DNA of 64,000 nucleotides. Origin: Pycnopodia helianthoides. Its lineage: Eukaryota; Echinodermata; Asteroidea; Forcipulatida; Asteriidae. Within the stretch, counting starts at the first letter, position 1; the number at the start of each line of letters is the position of its first letter. Under the pieces are notes generated by a model. That model did not search any database and was not told the DNA's origin. It saw only the letters and a list, made by a program, of their open reading frames with translations. Where the stretch lies: positions 9,514,094 to 9,578,093 of the forward strand of contig CM063255.1 of assembly GCA_032158295.1 (NCBI GenBank), read 5' to 3'. Of this stretch, positions 36,128 through 47,400 are shown piece after piece. Both the position numbers and the translations under genes were made by a program.

Positions 36128-37123
36128 TTAAAGGAACACGTTGCCTTCAAATCTCATGAAATGTTACTGTTTGGAGGTGTTCCTTATACTTATTAAGAGT
36201 TGTTCTTGCAATAAAACACCTTTAATGTGTCAAATTAGTGAATGGTAATTAAAAAAACCCAAAACATTGACCTCTGACCCCCGAGACATGTCCCGCGAAA
36301 TGTATACGTATTTCAAGCCGTCAATACGATCGTCGGTGGAATGGGCAATAATGCGCGATAAAGAGCAGTAGGCTGGCGCCGTAGCCTGTGGCCTAGTAAA
36401 CCTAACACATGAACACCAGGTAATATACCATTCTCTACTCGACGACATGTGGGTATCGTAAACACGTCCACACCGCACTGTCAAAATGGATCGCCAAGAA
36501 AACACATAAGACGCTACACTTATCAAGATGAAATAACAGTAACGGGTACCAGACCTTCTTACACCACACAAAGCATCGGTGTTAGGTTGGCCCCGCTAAA
36601 ATCATACATTGTACGAGAACCCTGTCTTCACGTCGTCTACTGCAGCATGCAGGGGAGGTCTATGGGTGGTATGGCTGCGGGGCTTTGCCGCTGCTGGTAC
36701 GTCCCTGGACGCCCGGACGGACCGAGACGTGGGGACTTCCTAACTTAATTATTTAACGTATGTTTTTTCTTTCTTTTTTCATTCATTTATCAACTGGATA
36801 TTTATTGGAATACAATAAACAGATGGTAATCGTAACATTTTTAATAAAATAATTGCTCAGTCGTAGTGCAACAGCTGCGACTGGAAATAAGACTAATAGA
36901 ATTTGGCCGCCATTTATGGGAGTCAAAATCTTGACTCCCATATGGCGGAGCGTTTTGTTTCGCGAAAGTTATCAAAAGCGAAGCATTTCTAAGGCACGTT
37001 TGTGTGGATCATTATATTCTACTTTTTAAACATCTTTCCGACCGTGCTCATTATACATCAAACGCTTGTTATAGCCCAAAAGCGCCCAACAGCACCCAAC
37101 CCGAAGGCAACATGTTCCTTTAA
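36128..37123. mobile_element. TTAA TIR element of the 'AAGGAACACGTTGCCTTC' family, about 1 kb
   Basis: Left end 'ttaaaggaacacgttgcctt', right end 'gaaggcaacatgttccttta'. TTAA lies at 36128-36131 and 37120-37123. The same family is seen at 57829-58222, which shares the right sub-terminal wording ('aacgcttgttatagccc', 'gtggatcattatattctact'). The interior here (36230-36960) is extra sequence with an internal palindrome ('gccgccatttatgggagtca' against 'tgactcccatatggcggagc', about 36907-36952). No transposase. Confidence 0.75.
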
Positions 37124-37154
37124 GTACCTTGTTTGCTGGGGTGTTGTCATCAAG

Positions 37155-37295
37155 GCGGGCAATGCGGCCAAAAACAGCGTCTCTGCGGTGACGGACTACG
37201 TGATCAATAGCGGCGAGCTTGCATGGTTCATTTGGGCATTCTGTGCGCTGGTGACCGTACCAATGTATCTCCAGTATAGTCCTTTGGCATCTTAA
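37155..37295 (+). CDS. Putative single C-terminal exon of a membrane protein (unrecognised)
   Basis: Right after the MITE there is a GC-rich open stretch to a TAA at 37293-37295. Its codon use is unlike the AT-rich surroundings. From a possible AG acceptor at 37153-37154 it would read 'AGNAAKNSVSAVTDYVINSG' followed by the hydrophobic 'ELAWFIWAFCALVTVPMYL' and a short tail. One transmembrane helix is likely. No upstream exon of this gene is found; the longer frame from 37002 runs through the MITE and is not believed. It could be a chance open stretch or a relic. Confidence 0.3.
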   Translation, partial: AGNAAKNSVSAVTDYVINSGELAWFIWAFCALVTVPMYLQYSPLAS

Positions 37296-38661
37296 TGTTT
37301 AATTGCTGCAAATATCGTTATGGCATGTTGCCGTCTTGGGTAGTTGTGCAATATTATTAAGTGCCTATAGATGTACATGTACATGTATTAGAGCTATGCT
37401 ATTTATTAACAGGGTTTTATTAGGGTTTATTGTTTTTCCCTTAAGTGGTTAAATTATTTTAGTCTAAAGTAAAATCACATGTGCAGTAGAACCAAGTAGA
37501 AGGATATACCAAATACATAGTGCGTGTAAAGTTAGAACACAATTTGCAGTTACGTAAAACAGTACACCAAGTACCAGTTTATATTGTGTGTGCACATGGG
37601 TGCTTTAGACCAGCTTAGTCCTTTCCATGTCTGATATGCATGAACCAATGGCACGCCTGATGGGGCACAAATACAAAACCCCCCAAAATACAAAACCAAC
37701 TGTTATTGTCACTATTAGGCCTATCTAGTCACTACAGGGTATTTAATGTTTAAAGAGAGACCATTGTGTGAAATCAAGCGACATTTATAGTTATTTATTT
37801 GCAAAATAAATTTGAAGAGCAAATACGCCTTTCTTAAAGTTGCTGGCTTGTCATCAGAAGAAGCATTTTTTTTTAAGCGACCTCTAAAAAGAGATCTAGT
37901 ATTTCGCGATTTTCGTTGTTTGATATTGCTGTTCTGCTAATAGAAACAACACCATGTGTGGACGTCGTAACATGATGGCGATGACGACGAGCAAATGGCT
38001 TCCTCCTTACACAGTACATTAATCCATAGATTGTCGAATGATCGAAAAAATATGCCCTTGGATTGTTGACATTTATCTTGGGTATTTTTGGTCCCTGCCT
38101 AGCCCCCCCCCCCACTCCCCCAGTCTTATATTTTCATACTACAACATGCCTAGTTTGTCCTCACAAATCAAAGATAGTTGCTACCCTGTTTTGAAAGTAT
38201 TCATTGTCGGCTATAGATGTTTTTATTATTAGGTTGAGGGGCTAGCAAATAAGTAGTGTTTGAAGCTTTGCAGAATAACTACAAAATAGTAAACTTGCGG
38301 GTACAACCATGAGTACAAATCTCTTTTGGGAGAAGTGTTGGCTCTTTTTGAATCTATCTGTCTCATAAACAATTGTTGTTGACCCAACTGTTTCAACTGA
38401 GCAATTGTGCTTTTGCTTTGCTTTGCATATAAATAATCTTTGTTCTTTTGTGTCCCCTTGTTTAAAAGGAGAGACGATACTAATCATTCGATGCCCTAAA
38501 AATACCCTATTGGCATTGAAAGAATATGTTCATAACCTTGCATTATTTACTATTTACTTTATTACCCTTAGGCCTACACCTAGACCTAAACGAATAGAAT
38601 GACTTTTGTGTAGAGAAATGTTTAATTTCTGTTGGGGATAATTCACTGCATTATTAAAACT
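37296..38661. other. Intergenic, no gene seen
   Basis: Includes a poly-C run (38104-38113) and AT-rich DNA. 'atgtacatgtacatgtat' (about 37371-37388) is a short palindromic repeat. Open frames at 37873-38115 and 38405-38602 have no recognisable features. Confidence 0.35.
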
Positions 38662-39137
38662 TAAATGCAATTCACTGAGAGTTCACTAATAAGAGGTGAA
38701 CTAAGAGGTGTGTTTGGATCATGTGTACTTGTGTTCGTATGGCCAGATCACTGCAGGCCTACTCAGTTTATTGTTTACTCGACTTTATGTCAAGTAGTTG
38801 CATAAACAGGAATGAGCATTTGAAATACCGTGCGCCCGTGTAGGCCATGGTTCAAATGTGACTTTGCGTGGCACGACTTTGTCGTGTTTTCAACTGACGA
38901 GCCTGCGTCTGCGTCTTTGATATTTATGCATGGCGTCATCATTGTAATCCAAAACGAGACTACAGTCGCAGCGCCAAATAGTGACCACAGATTTCGCGGC
39001 TGTGATTGGTCAATGAAAAATGGGGCGGGGCTTACTGGATCGATGTACTGGTGGCACTGCGCCGGTAGCCTCGTTTTATGAATATTAAGAAAGGCATGAA
39101 CACCTCTTATTAGTTAACTCTCAGTGAATTACATTTC
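38662..39137. mobile_element. Foldback/TIR element, about 475 bp
   Basis: Left end 'aatgcaattcactgagagtt' then 'cactaataagaggtg'. Right end is its inverse: 'cacctcttattagttaactc' then 'tcagtgaattacatt'. The interior is GC-rich (38830-39070), contains 'gattggtcaatgaaaaatgg' and has no transposase. Confidence 0.75.
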
Positions 39138-39289
39138 AGCCCCTTGGAGCATTGTTTTCGATGGATTTGACGCTATGTAAATTTTTACTATTAAACTACT
39201 TTTTACCTAAACGAATGTAAAAGAAACACCTTTGACATACTGTAACGTTTTGAATTAATTTCAAGATCAGAAAAACAAATGTAACAACT

Positions 39290-39677
39290 TTAAAGACACT
39301 GGACACCTTTGGTAATTGTCAAAGACCAGTCTTCTCACTTGGTGTATCTCAACATATGCACAAAATAAAAAATCTGTGAAAATTTGAACTCAATTGGTCG
39401 TCGATGTTGCGAGATAATAATGGAAGAAAAAAACACCCTTGTCACACGAAGTTGTGTGCTTTCAATGCTTGATTTCGAGACCTCACGCGTGAGGTCTCAA
39501 AATCAATTCAAATATTTTACTGAAAAATTACTTCTTTCTAAAAAACTACGCTACTTCAGAGGGAGCCGTTTCTCACAATGCTTTATACTATCAACAGCTC
39601 TCCATTGCTCGTTACCAAGTAAGTTTTTTATGCTAACAATTATTTTGAGTAATTACCAATAGTGTCCAGTGCCTTAA
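39290..39677. mobile_element. Foldback MITE, about 390 bp, TTAA ends
   Basis: Left 'ttaaagacactggacacctt' and 'tggtaattgtcaaaga'. Right 'gagtaattaccaatagtgtc' and 'cagtgccttaa'. The centre is a perfect palindrome around 'gacctcacgcgtgaggtc'. TTAA on both sides. The 93-residue open frame inside is an effect of the palindrome, not a gene. Confidence 0.88.
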
Positions 39678-40640
39678 AAGTGATATATCAGGGTAATGCT
39701 CAGCAGTGTCTGGTGTATATAGTGTACAAATATTTTGGTTGCAAAATGTAAAAAATAAAAAAATAAAAAATAAAAATAATTAAACAAAATAATTAATCAT
39801 CCATAATATTGAACATTTGTTTTTAACAGCATCATTTTGAGCAATATTATTGTATTTAATATAGTTTAAATGTTTCAAGAATCACTGCTACCAATGCATT
39901 ATTTTTGTTTGCCATAAAAAAAATCGACTTCAAAGCTTTATACACACATTTCACTGTGAATTACTGTAAAAAAACCAAAAAAAACCCAAACAGATTTCAA
40001 AATTTACATTGCTTATTACCAGTGGCATTACCAAACATTTTCATGTGGGAGAGGGGGGCAAGTGAGTGCAAAGACATTATTCAGGGGGGGGGGCTATTAT
40101 GAAACCATTCATGTGTGATGATGTTTTCAACCTGATTGATAGGGGAAGGGCAGGTCGGGGCAAGGGTTCGTAGCGGTGGGGGCTCAAGGATTCCAGGTCC
40201 TACTTACCCAGTTTTGGGTAAGGCTGACCCGCAAACTGGTTAGAAATATGACTTTAACTTGGATTTTGTGTCAGTTGGTCCCATTTCCTTGTCATTTTTA
40301 CACAACATTTTGACACTGGGGTCCATCTGGACGGGACCTGGAATTCGGTTCAACTTTTACTCGGGAGTGTTGAGGGTGTACTCACGTTTTACAAATCCAG
40401 GTTTAAAAGGGCAATTTATTCGCTGGGGACCAATACTAATCAGATATTTTCTCATATTCTATTTGAAAACTAAACAGTATGAACCGGCAGTAGAACTGTA
40501 TTTGGAAACCCAACATCAGTAACGAAACGATCTAGAATTAAGAAAGTTTAATGAAGTTATGTAGACCGATACTGAACGAAGAGGTGTTGCATTAACATGT
40601 GAGGTGCGGGAAGGATTATGTACACAAGTATTCATTGTTT
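39678..40640. other. Array flank/intergenic with paralogous block
   Basis: The left part is AT-rich with poly-G (40087). From about 40420 the words 'ctggggaccaatactaatca', 'gaaacccaacatcagtaacg' parallel 59515-59610, which lies downstream of copy D. This region is therefore part of the duplicated array flank. No gene is seen. Confidence 0.45.
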
Positions 40641-40790
40641 TCCTAATAGATTGAAACTGTAAAAGAGTATGGGACCGAGTCCTGGTCTTGTCACTGTTAC
40701 CTTCGGATCGGACGTAAAGCCGTTACATGTAGGTCCAGTGTATTGTGTAATACAAGCTACCAGTTACATGTATCGCTAAGAGATACAATT
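40640..40790 (+). mobile_element. SINE fragment, 'CTTCGGATCGGACGTAAAGC' family, copy 1
   Basis: 'ttgaaactgtaaaagagtat' then 'gggaccgagtcctggtcttgtc' (a degraded B box) and 'cttcggatcggacgtaaagc' with 'ggtccagtgta'. The same order is kept at 59725-59860. The shared flanks show that both copies were inherited through segmental duplication rather than by separate insertions. Confidence 0.6.
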
Positions 40791-40902
40791 ACTGTGTTGA
40801 ATTTTCACTATGTGAAAAATAATGGATTACGTGTAATTGTTTTTTTGGGGGGCATACTTTTGAATTCAGAAATATAATTGCTTTAATCGTGATATTACGT
40901 AC

Positions 40903-41236
40903 TTAAAGGGAAAGTATACCTTTGGTTTTTTGAACCGTTTGATTGTTTTAAACCTATATAAATGTAGATATATACAACAAAACCAACCTGTGAGAATATC
41001 ATTTCAAAAAATCCGGAGCGGTTTATGTCTACGTAGGAATAATAATCCACAATTGGAATACGCTTCTCAGATTCAATTTTTTTCTGATAAAAAGTTTTTT
41101 TTTCTATGATCACATTACTCCGAAGTCAAATGATTCTCAAAATACTTTCTACTATCGAAAGTTGTTGTACTTCTAACCAGGTAAGTTTTTATTGCTATTA
41201 ATTTTAAGAGTGATTACCAAACGTATACCTTCCCTG
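40903..41236. mobile_element. Foldback MITE, about 335 bp
   Basis: Left 'ttaaagggaaagtatacctt' then 'tggttttttg'. Right 'gtgattaccaaacgtatacc' then 'ttccctgaa'. The right TTAA is mutated to TGAA. The same family as the partial copy at 25030. Confidence 0.75.
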
Positions 41237-41412
41237 AATTACATTCACTTGATTTGGACGTTAATTCCTTAGAAAGAATTGCAAAATGCTCAGGTTCCCC
41301 CAAAATATAAACCAATAAGTTTGAAATGGTTTTAAACGTAACCTCGAGAAGACGCACCAATAATGGGATGGACCTAACTTACGAAAATGTGCCAGGTTGA
41401 GGAAAAATAAAA

Positions 41413-41418
41413 TTTATT
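41413..41418 (-). promoter_or_regulatory. Candidate polyadenylation signal of copy C
   Basis: AATAAA on the minus strand about 95 nt beyond the copy C stop, in the same context as the signal at 3106-3111. Confidence 0.4.
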
Positions 41419-41510
41419 TGATTTCACGAAATGTTGACGACAACGGGCAAATGTAAATTCACATAGATTGTCTGTATGTTTGGTGCAATTTTCCACTCAT
41501 TATTTGTTTC

Positions 41511-44500
41511 TTAGCCTATTTGAGGTATGAACTGTGGGTCGAAAGGGTTGAAATCATTAATACATGGCTCAGTGAAACTGAGCTCAGCCCCTGGAGAATA
41601 ATCGGTATCAAAACCAACAAACCAGCTGGATTGAGGTGGAGATGTGACGTCATAGGTCAGGTTAAAATCTTGCAGCCCTTGGAATGCAACCTCGAAGCGA
41701 CCGTTATCGTATGTGATCAAGACAGGTACTCCGATGAACGTGTAGTTTACACTAGTCTTAACATGAACTCTTGTCAACCGCTTAGTGGAGGAGTTCCGTA
41801 TGTTGATAGCTGCAAATCCAGGGGACAGACCTGCATCCAAGTAATTACAAACATTCAAAATATTATGAACAATGTCATAATTCATTGACATTTTTAAACG
41901 AATTTCAAAAGAAGATGAATAAAGTTTGTGAATTTATCCTTCCAAATGTAGCCTTCCAAATGTATCAACTTATGTTAATGTTTTCACAAACATTTGTAAA
42001 TATTTTCAGTTGAAAATTATCAAACTTTTTGTGGCTGCCGCTTTGTTTAAACCTGGTTTTAGTGCCTTTTTAAGGATTAATTATCTTATTCAGTAGGGAT
42101 TTAAAAGTAAAACCATGTTTCAAATAGTTTATACCACTTAAAACGTTAAGGGAATATATTTACTACCTGCTCGACGAGAACAAATGTTGTGTGTGTGTGT
42201 GCAAAGATTGACCTAGATGATCTTCAGTTTGGTGTTAATCTCACTATCCCTAAATTTGACAAAGAGGGCTGGGATGGATTCTGTCACCTTTGGGACCTGT
42301 ATTGCATACATTTTAAAAAGGGCATTTTAAATCTACTTTTGGACCTAACTGTAAAGGGAGAAAGGACACGATACAAGAGTGTAAGAGTGTAATAAGATGC
42401 AGGTGTTTTGTCCAGACAACGGTGTCTATCAGATGACAGTAATTGTTTGAATTGTTTTGTGATTGGTTTTGGTTGACCATTGAGAATGTCAATCGTATTT
42501 ATACTTACCAACTTCGCAAAATGCTTCACCAATACCAGAAGCATCGGGGGAAAAGAGCACCTCTAACCATTGACCCGTGTTGACTGTGAACTCTATGCGC
42601 ACTGGTGACGTCATTGGCAGCTGAAGCTCCATGGTGCGTCTAAACCGATGCGTATTTTGAGCACAGAGTGAACTTCCCTCAGATAGTTTTCCTGAAAGAA
42701 AGGGGAGTTAAAGGCATGATAATCGATAAATCGGCAATAAAGTAAAAATAAATTGTTGTATGGAAAGTTCAGAATATTGACAATTATTTTAAACCGCTAA
42801 ATTTTTATTTGACATAATACCGGACACTCTTTCTTTTCCAGCCCTGGCAGCCAACATAACAGGCTCAGGATTAAAATAGCGCCCTCTACTGTTCCAGGGT
42901 ACCTTCTGCAACGTTGTGTGACGAGTGTGTTAAATCCACCCCTTCAAATTCATTTGCCTTTACTTTAATGACGTAGTATACTAGTGACGTAATGTTTACT
43001 GGTGACGTAGCTTATTTTTATGGTACAGCGCCCTCGCAGTAGAATTCTATCCTTTGTAATTTTCGCGGGGTTCGCCATTACTTTCTGTACGAGGACACGA
43101 TGACATCTTGAATTCTGTCTTCGTTATTTTTCAGGTAATTATCACTTAATTCTGCTCTTATTCTTTGCTTATCATTTTCGTATAATTAAGATGAATCGCA
43201 GTTAGATTAATGGATGAATGATTATTCATTTAGTTGTATCATTTGAAGGAATACTTTGATAGTTCCGTAGCATAGTTCTTAAGTGTTTATTCCTATAGGC
43301 TACCGTACCTAGATTCAAACATGTCGACCTCTATTTTGGATTAATGCATTGGCCAATGTTTGTAAATATTTTGCCTTAAGTCATTATAACTGTTTTCTTT
43401 GTAATATGTTATTATATCTTGTCGATTAATTTGTTTTGATTGATTACTTTCTGTACGAGGACACGATGACATCTTGAATTCTGTCTTCGTTATTTTTCAG
43501 ATTAAATCTACCTTGAATTGAGTTGCCGTGTCCCAATTGTTTCATTTGACGACCCGTCACAGTTGCATAGCGAAAACTGAACGATCGACTGAAAACTCTT
43601 CCAGAAAACGACATCAATGTGACAAGGTACGAAAAGTTGCAACCTAAAAAGGGCTTGTTGTAAATATTGGGATTTCATAGCATATGGTGGTTAAAACAAA
43701 TAAATTGGGGGGGGGGGCGACCTGTATTTGATGCATTTTTGGCATGTTTCAGTGGTGGCCCTAACATGTTTTGTGTATATGACGCGTGTGTGCACGCTAT
43801 AATGGCTCGGTAGTGCATTGAATAAAGCTAGTCTGAGTGTAATTTGTGTAGGGAATACCGGACGCTCAAAATGGCCGATCATTTGTTCACTTCCGGGTTT
43901 AGTTGCTTCATGTTTTTGGGTGTTAAATAAAAATAAATGGTTACCTTAGAATGACAAGTACTAACATACTTAAGTATTCAGTAATTTAACTGTTTCATTT
44001 GACAATTTTTTGAATGGGTAGCACTTCAAATCAATTGGGGGGAGGGGGGGGGGGGTAAGAGTCGGCCAAAACTGACTACTGTACATGTGTACATCTGCTA
44101 CATACACAGTGTATGGTTGTGTTGTGTTTGTCAATATGCATGAAGGTGCTTGTGCATTTCTTACTAATGATTTACAGTTCTGTTATTGTTAAAATAAATT
44201 TTATTTTATTTTACAGATGCCAATCAAATATGTTCGGAAAACAGGGCGTGGTTCGTGGTCACCTGAAAATATATCCAGGGCTGTCATCTCAAGTAAGCGT
44301 GGTGAGATGAGTATCCGGCTTGCAGCAAAGACTTACAACGTACCCAAGTCAACCCTGTCAGATACGGTGAAATTGAATGCTGGTAATGCCAACTATTTCG
44401 CTGCTAAACCGCCTCGTCTGGGTAGGAAACCAACACTGGGAACTGAAAACAAAAAACAGAGTTGCAGCGTCTAATCCTAGAAATGGAGTCACGCGGTTTC

Positions 44501-47400
44501 GGCCTCTCTAAAACGGATGTCTGCAGAATAGCGTTCGGGTTTGCAGAAAGAAACAGCATTGATCACGACTCCAATAAAGACAGTCAAACAGCTGGCCGCT
44601 TCTGGATGGCAGGCTTCCTTAAACGCCATCCCAGAATTGTATCCAGAAAGGCAGAAGGCTTTCCTAGGCTCGTGCTATAGGCATGAACACAGAAGTAGTG
44701 CAGCAAGACTTTGGTCGTCTTGGTGCCGTGCTTGATAGAGAAGGTTTTCACCAGTCACCCGAGAAAATCTACAATATGGATGAGTCTGGTATGCCCATGA
44801 TTAACCGGCCAGGAACAGTTCTTGCCCAGAAAGGAAACGATCGGTTGTGACTATCACAAATGCCGAAAGGGGTGAGAATGTTACTGCGGTAGCTTGTTGC
44901 AAGGCTGCAGGACAATTTATTCCACCGATGGTAATCATGAAAGCCAAGAGAAAGAAGGACGAATTTACGAATGGGCTGTCTCCAAGTTCTGAACTTGGGA
45001 TGTCTGACTCTTCTTACATCAACAAGGACTTGTTCCTGCAGTGGCTTCAGATGTTCCGAAAGCATGCTGTACCGGGCAAAGTTCTACTGATAATTGATGG
45101 TCACACATCGCATGTACTAGAGTATTGTATTGCTAACGACGTTATCCTGGTGTATCTGCCTGGGCACACAACCAAGTATCTTCAGCCTTTAGACCGAACG
45201 GTCTTCAAGTCCTTAAAATCTAACTGGCATATTGCAACGAACTTGTATATGAGACAGAATCCTGGTGGAAACATCACCAAGTACCGGTTCGGGCCACTGT
45301 TTGCTGCAGCTTGGGGAAAGTCAGCATCGGTTTCAAACGCCACCTCAGAATTCCGCGCATGTGGAGTACATCCATTCAACCCAGATGCAATACCAGGAGA
45401 TGCATTTGCCCCATCCGATACCACTGAGAGGGAATTGACACCACTGATCCCTCCAATCGGACAACATACCACTAATGCTTTGAGTGATGTCGAGGACATG
45501 GAGATGGACGACAATTCTCAAGATGGCTTTGTGGACGATGGGGCACTGGATGCACAACCAGATGCACTACCACAGTCGAGCACACAAGCACCCCAGAGCG
45601 CACCTATTGACCGTCCTGCAAGCGAACAACCTTCATGTAGCACCAGCACTAGTAGGCATAGCAGGAAATCATTTGTGAACATTCAGCCTCTACCAAAAGT
45701 AGATCGTCCCCAGACTGCCAGTAAACGGCGAAAGCAACAGTGGGGGGAGCTTACAACAAGCGAATACCTGGGTCGACAACGGTTTAGTTAACTCGGACAG
45801 TCCCTGATTTCCAGGAGTTCTGGACCATTTCTGGGTTAGTATGACCAGGCAACTGTGTCTAACTGACCCGTGGTAAACAGACGTAAAATTCGAGTCAAAA
45901 TCCAAGTTTTGAACCAGTTTCAGAAGACAGTAATTGGTTGAATTTTTGGGGATTGGATTTGATTGACCTTTGAGAATGTCAACCGTATTATACTTACAAA
46001 ATGCGTACAACGCTTCATCAATACCAGGAGCATTGGGAAAGGTGCCTTGGAGAAGGGTCCGTCCGTGTTGCATCAACATGAAACTGAATCCCAATAGCTG
46101 GTCCAGTCGACCCGGAACAGAGTAATGCCATTATTGGGCTCTTCCGTTTTTTGTATTTTTATTTATTTTTTCCCCCACTGATTTGTGTGCATAAATATAA
46201 TGTGATAAAAACAAACAACAACAAGAAGCGGCCCATAAAATATGTACAAACTGAATTCTGAGCTAACAACCAACAGGTTTGCGACGCGAATTAAGCTCAT
46301 CCGTGAACATTAATAAGTAACATTTAGAAACATCTTTACTGTAAATCTCTGTGTTTTCTTCATAACCTTAGCGTCTTAAATTTCATTAATACAGGAAACT
46401 GTGTTTTCTTCATAACCTTAGCACCTTAGAGTATGCTCAATTAGATGTCGAATGAACCCCTCCACCAAAAACACTCAACAACAAACAAACAAACAAAACA
46501 AAACAAAAGTTCAGTAAACAGATAAAAGCAACCTTTTAGTCTGTTTGATTAATGTTGCGTTTTATAGTTAAACTCGGAAAAGTTCGTTGTTTAAAAACAA
46601 TTTTATTTGATTGTTTTTGCGTTTTTTACGTTAATTTTGACTTTGTCTTTGTTTTAACGACTCTTTGCTTTGATTTTTTTCTTTCCTTTAGTTTGTAAGT
46701 TTTAAAGTTTTGGCCATTTTAGCTAACTCATAGTAACAGTTTTGTTTCATTAAACAACAGGTGCCAGCTTTCGAATTCAGTACTTTTCAATTTTGAGACA
46801 AACAACTCAAATTTAAGTAAACAATAGATTGTGTTCATCCTACTGGTTTTATGAACTCGTCTGTGTCTGGCGTCATCGTTTCAGTCATTTATTGACAAAC
46901 GTCTGTCTTTTGTCGTATTTACTATTTTTGTGTAACGATAAATCTAATTCAAAGCTTTTGAAATGACTGAACCTGAAAAAAAAAACCATAAAGACAAACT
47001 ATTATGTTTCGTCACAATTATTGTTTTTACCTTCAGTTTGTAATTCTTCATCTCCGTAGTGACGACACCCAGCGGATAGCTGAATTTCCAATCCTATCCC
47101 GGAGTAGTTGACTGATTTGAGATGACAAAGATTGTCATTGCAGTAGTTAAAGGATCTGCAGTAATCATCTTGCAGACAGTATACTGCACATACCACGTCT
47201 GAACTTGCGTTTCTAACCTGGTAGATTGTATCTTTGAGTACATGGTCTTGCACTGGGCTAGGATAGAATGCAAGTATGTTTCCTTGATGCATTTGGTAGT
47301 CACGCGATGCAGGTTGACACTCTCCATTTACAACATCAGAAGAAGCAACCATCAGCAATAGTTTTGTTAACACGTAAAGAGTGCTTGCGATGACAGTCAT
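41511..47400 (-). CDS. Copy C: secreted Apple/PAN plus FAMeT-like chimeric protein, 3 exons, about 290 aa
   Basis: Minus-strand exons: 47400-47031, 42691-42509 and 41830-41511, total 873 nt in one open frame; every junction is AG/GT and phase 1. The first exon encodes a signal peptide (MTVIASTLYVLTKLLLMVAS, residues 1-26). An Apple/PAN-like region follows with Cys at 28, 71, 75, 81, 87, 92 and 112 ('VCAVYCLQDDYCRSFNYC', 'NLCHLKSVNYS'). Exons 3-4 give the FAMeT-like domain as in A and B ('QLPMTSPVRIEFTVNT', 'FIGVPVLITYDNGRFEVAF', 'YDVTSPPQSSWF'). So the Cys exon 2 of A/B is replaced by a PAN exon in the same phase. The 4.3-kb first intron holds a solo LTR, a pogo element and an exon-3 relic. 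Transcript support is not available; splice choice is predicted. Confidence 0.55.
42917..43561 (+). mobile_element. Solo LTR, 645 bp, with 4-bp target duplication GTTG
   Basis: Begins TGTGACGAGTGTGTT and ends GACCCGTCACA (TG...CA with extended inverse ends TGTGACG/CGTCACA). The direct repeat GTTG lies on both sides (42913-42916, 43562-43565). A 645-bp copy in opposite orientation, nearly identical, sits at 55612-56256 with a different flank repeat. Near the 5' end are three TGACGTA sites (about 42968-43020), like CREB/ATF sites in an LTR promoter. A 58-bp block ('tactttctgtacgaggacac' ... 'gttatttttcag') occurs twice inside (ends 43134 and 43500). No internal retroelement coding sequence is attached. 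Superfamily (Gypsy-like by TSD and length) is inferred. Confidence 0.78.
43562..44216. other. Intron DNA left of the pogo gene, no TIR identified
   Basis: Includes poly-G runs (43709-43718 and 44039-44055) and AT-rich sequence. 'ataccggacgctcaaaatgg' (about 43855) faintly resembles 'ataccggacactctttc' (42820), but no clear inverted terminal repeat of the pogo-like element was found. Confidence 0.35.
44217..45791 (+). pseudogene. pogo/Tigger-like DDE transposase with several frameshifts
   Basis: The N-terminal frame (44217-44474) has a Psq/CENP-B-type helix-turn-helix ('SIRLAAKTYNVPKSTLSDTV'). Next comes a segment 'GLSKTDVCRIAFGFAERN' to 'GRFWMAGFLKRHP' (44465-44680), then 'IYNMDESGMPMINRPGTVL' with the first catalytic Asp (about 44770-44815). 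A long frame 44847-45791 holds 'LLIIDGHTSHVLEYC' (second Asp) and 'LPGHTTKYLQPLDRTVFK' (third Asp, 31 residues later). The C-terminal 'FRACGVHPFNPDAIPGDAF' and an acidic tail are typical of pogo/jerky-like transposases. Frame changes near 44465, 44685 and 44845 disable it. It lies in intron 1 of copy C, opposite to the gene. Confidence 0.88.
45995..46095 (-). pseudogene. Partial exon-3 relic of the array gene
   Basis: On the minus strand only the 3' half of an exon 3 is left: 'FPNAPGIDEALYAF' followed by the donor 'tgtaagtata', next to the intron words 'ggttgacctttgagaatgtc' seen beside the real exons (4360, 26170, 42475). The 5' half is replaced by unrelated sequence that resembles 26800-26850. 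It lies in the intron of copy C and has no acceptor, so it should not be spliced in. Confidence 0.65.
46100..47030. other. Intron 1 of copy C, right part
   Basis: AT-rich, non-coding. The phrase 'aatacaggaaactgtgtttt' with 'cttcataaccttagc' is duplicated in tandem (about 46340-46432), and a related one occurs at 27280-27310 in copy B. It confirms the common origin of the introns. No gene is seen. Confidence 0.45.

Noticed and set aside
37002..37154. N-terminal part of the 97-aa frame before the putative membrane exon
   Set aside because: It runs through the conserved right end of a MITE, so it is not host coding sequence.
39384..39662. 92-aa open frame
   Set aside because: Lies wholly within a palindromic MITE with TTAA ends.
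44113..44310. 65-aa plus-strand frame before the pogo transposase
   Set aside because: Overlaps the transposase start in another frame and has no domain; the HTH-containing frame at 44217 is better supported.
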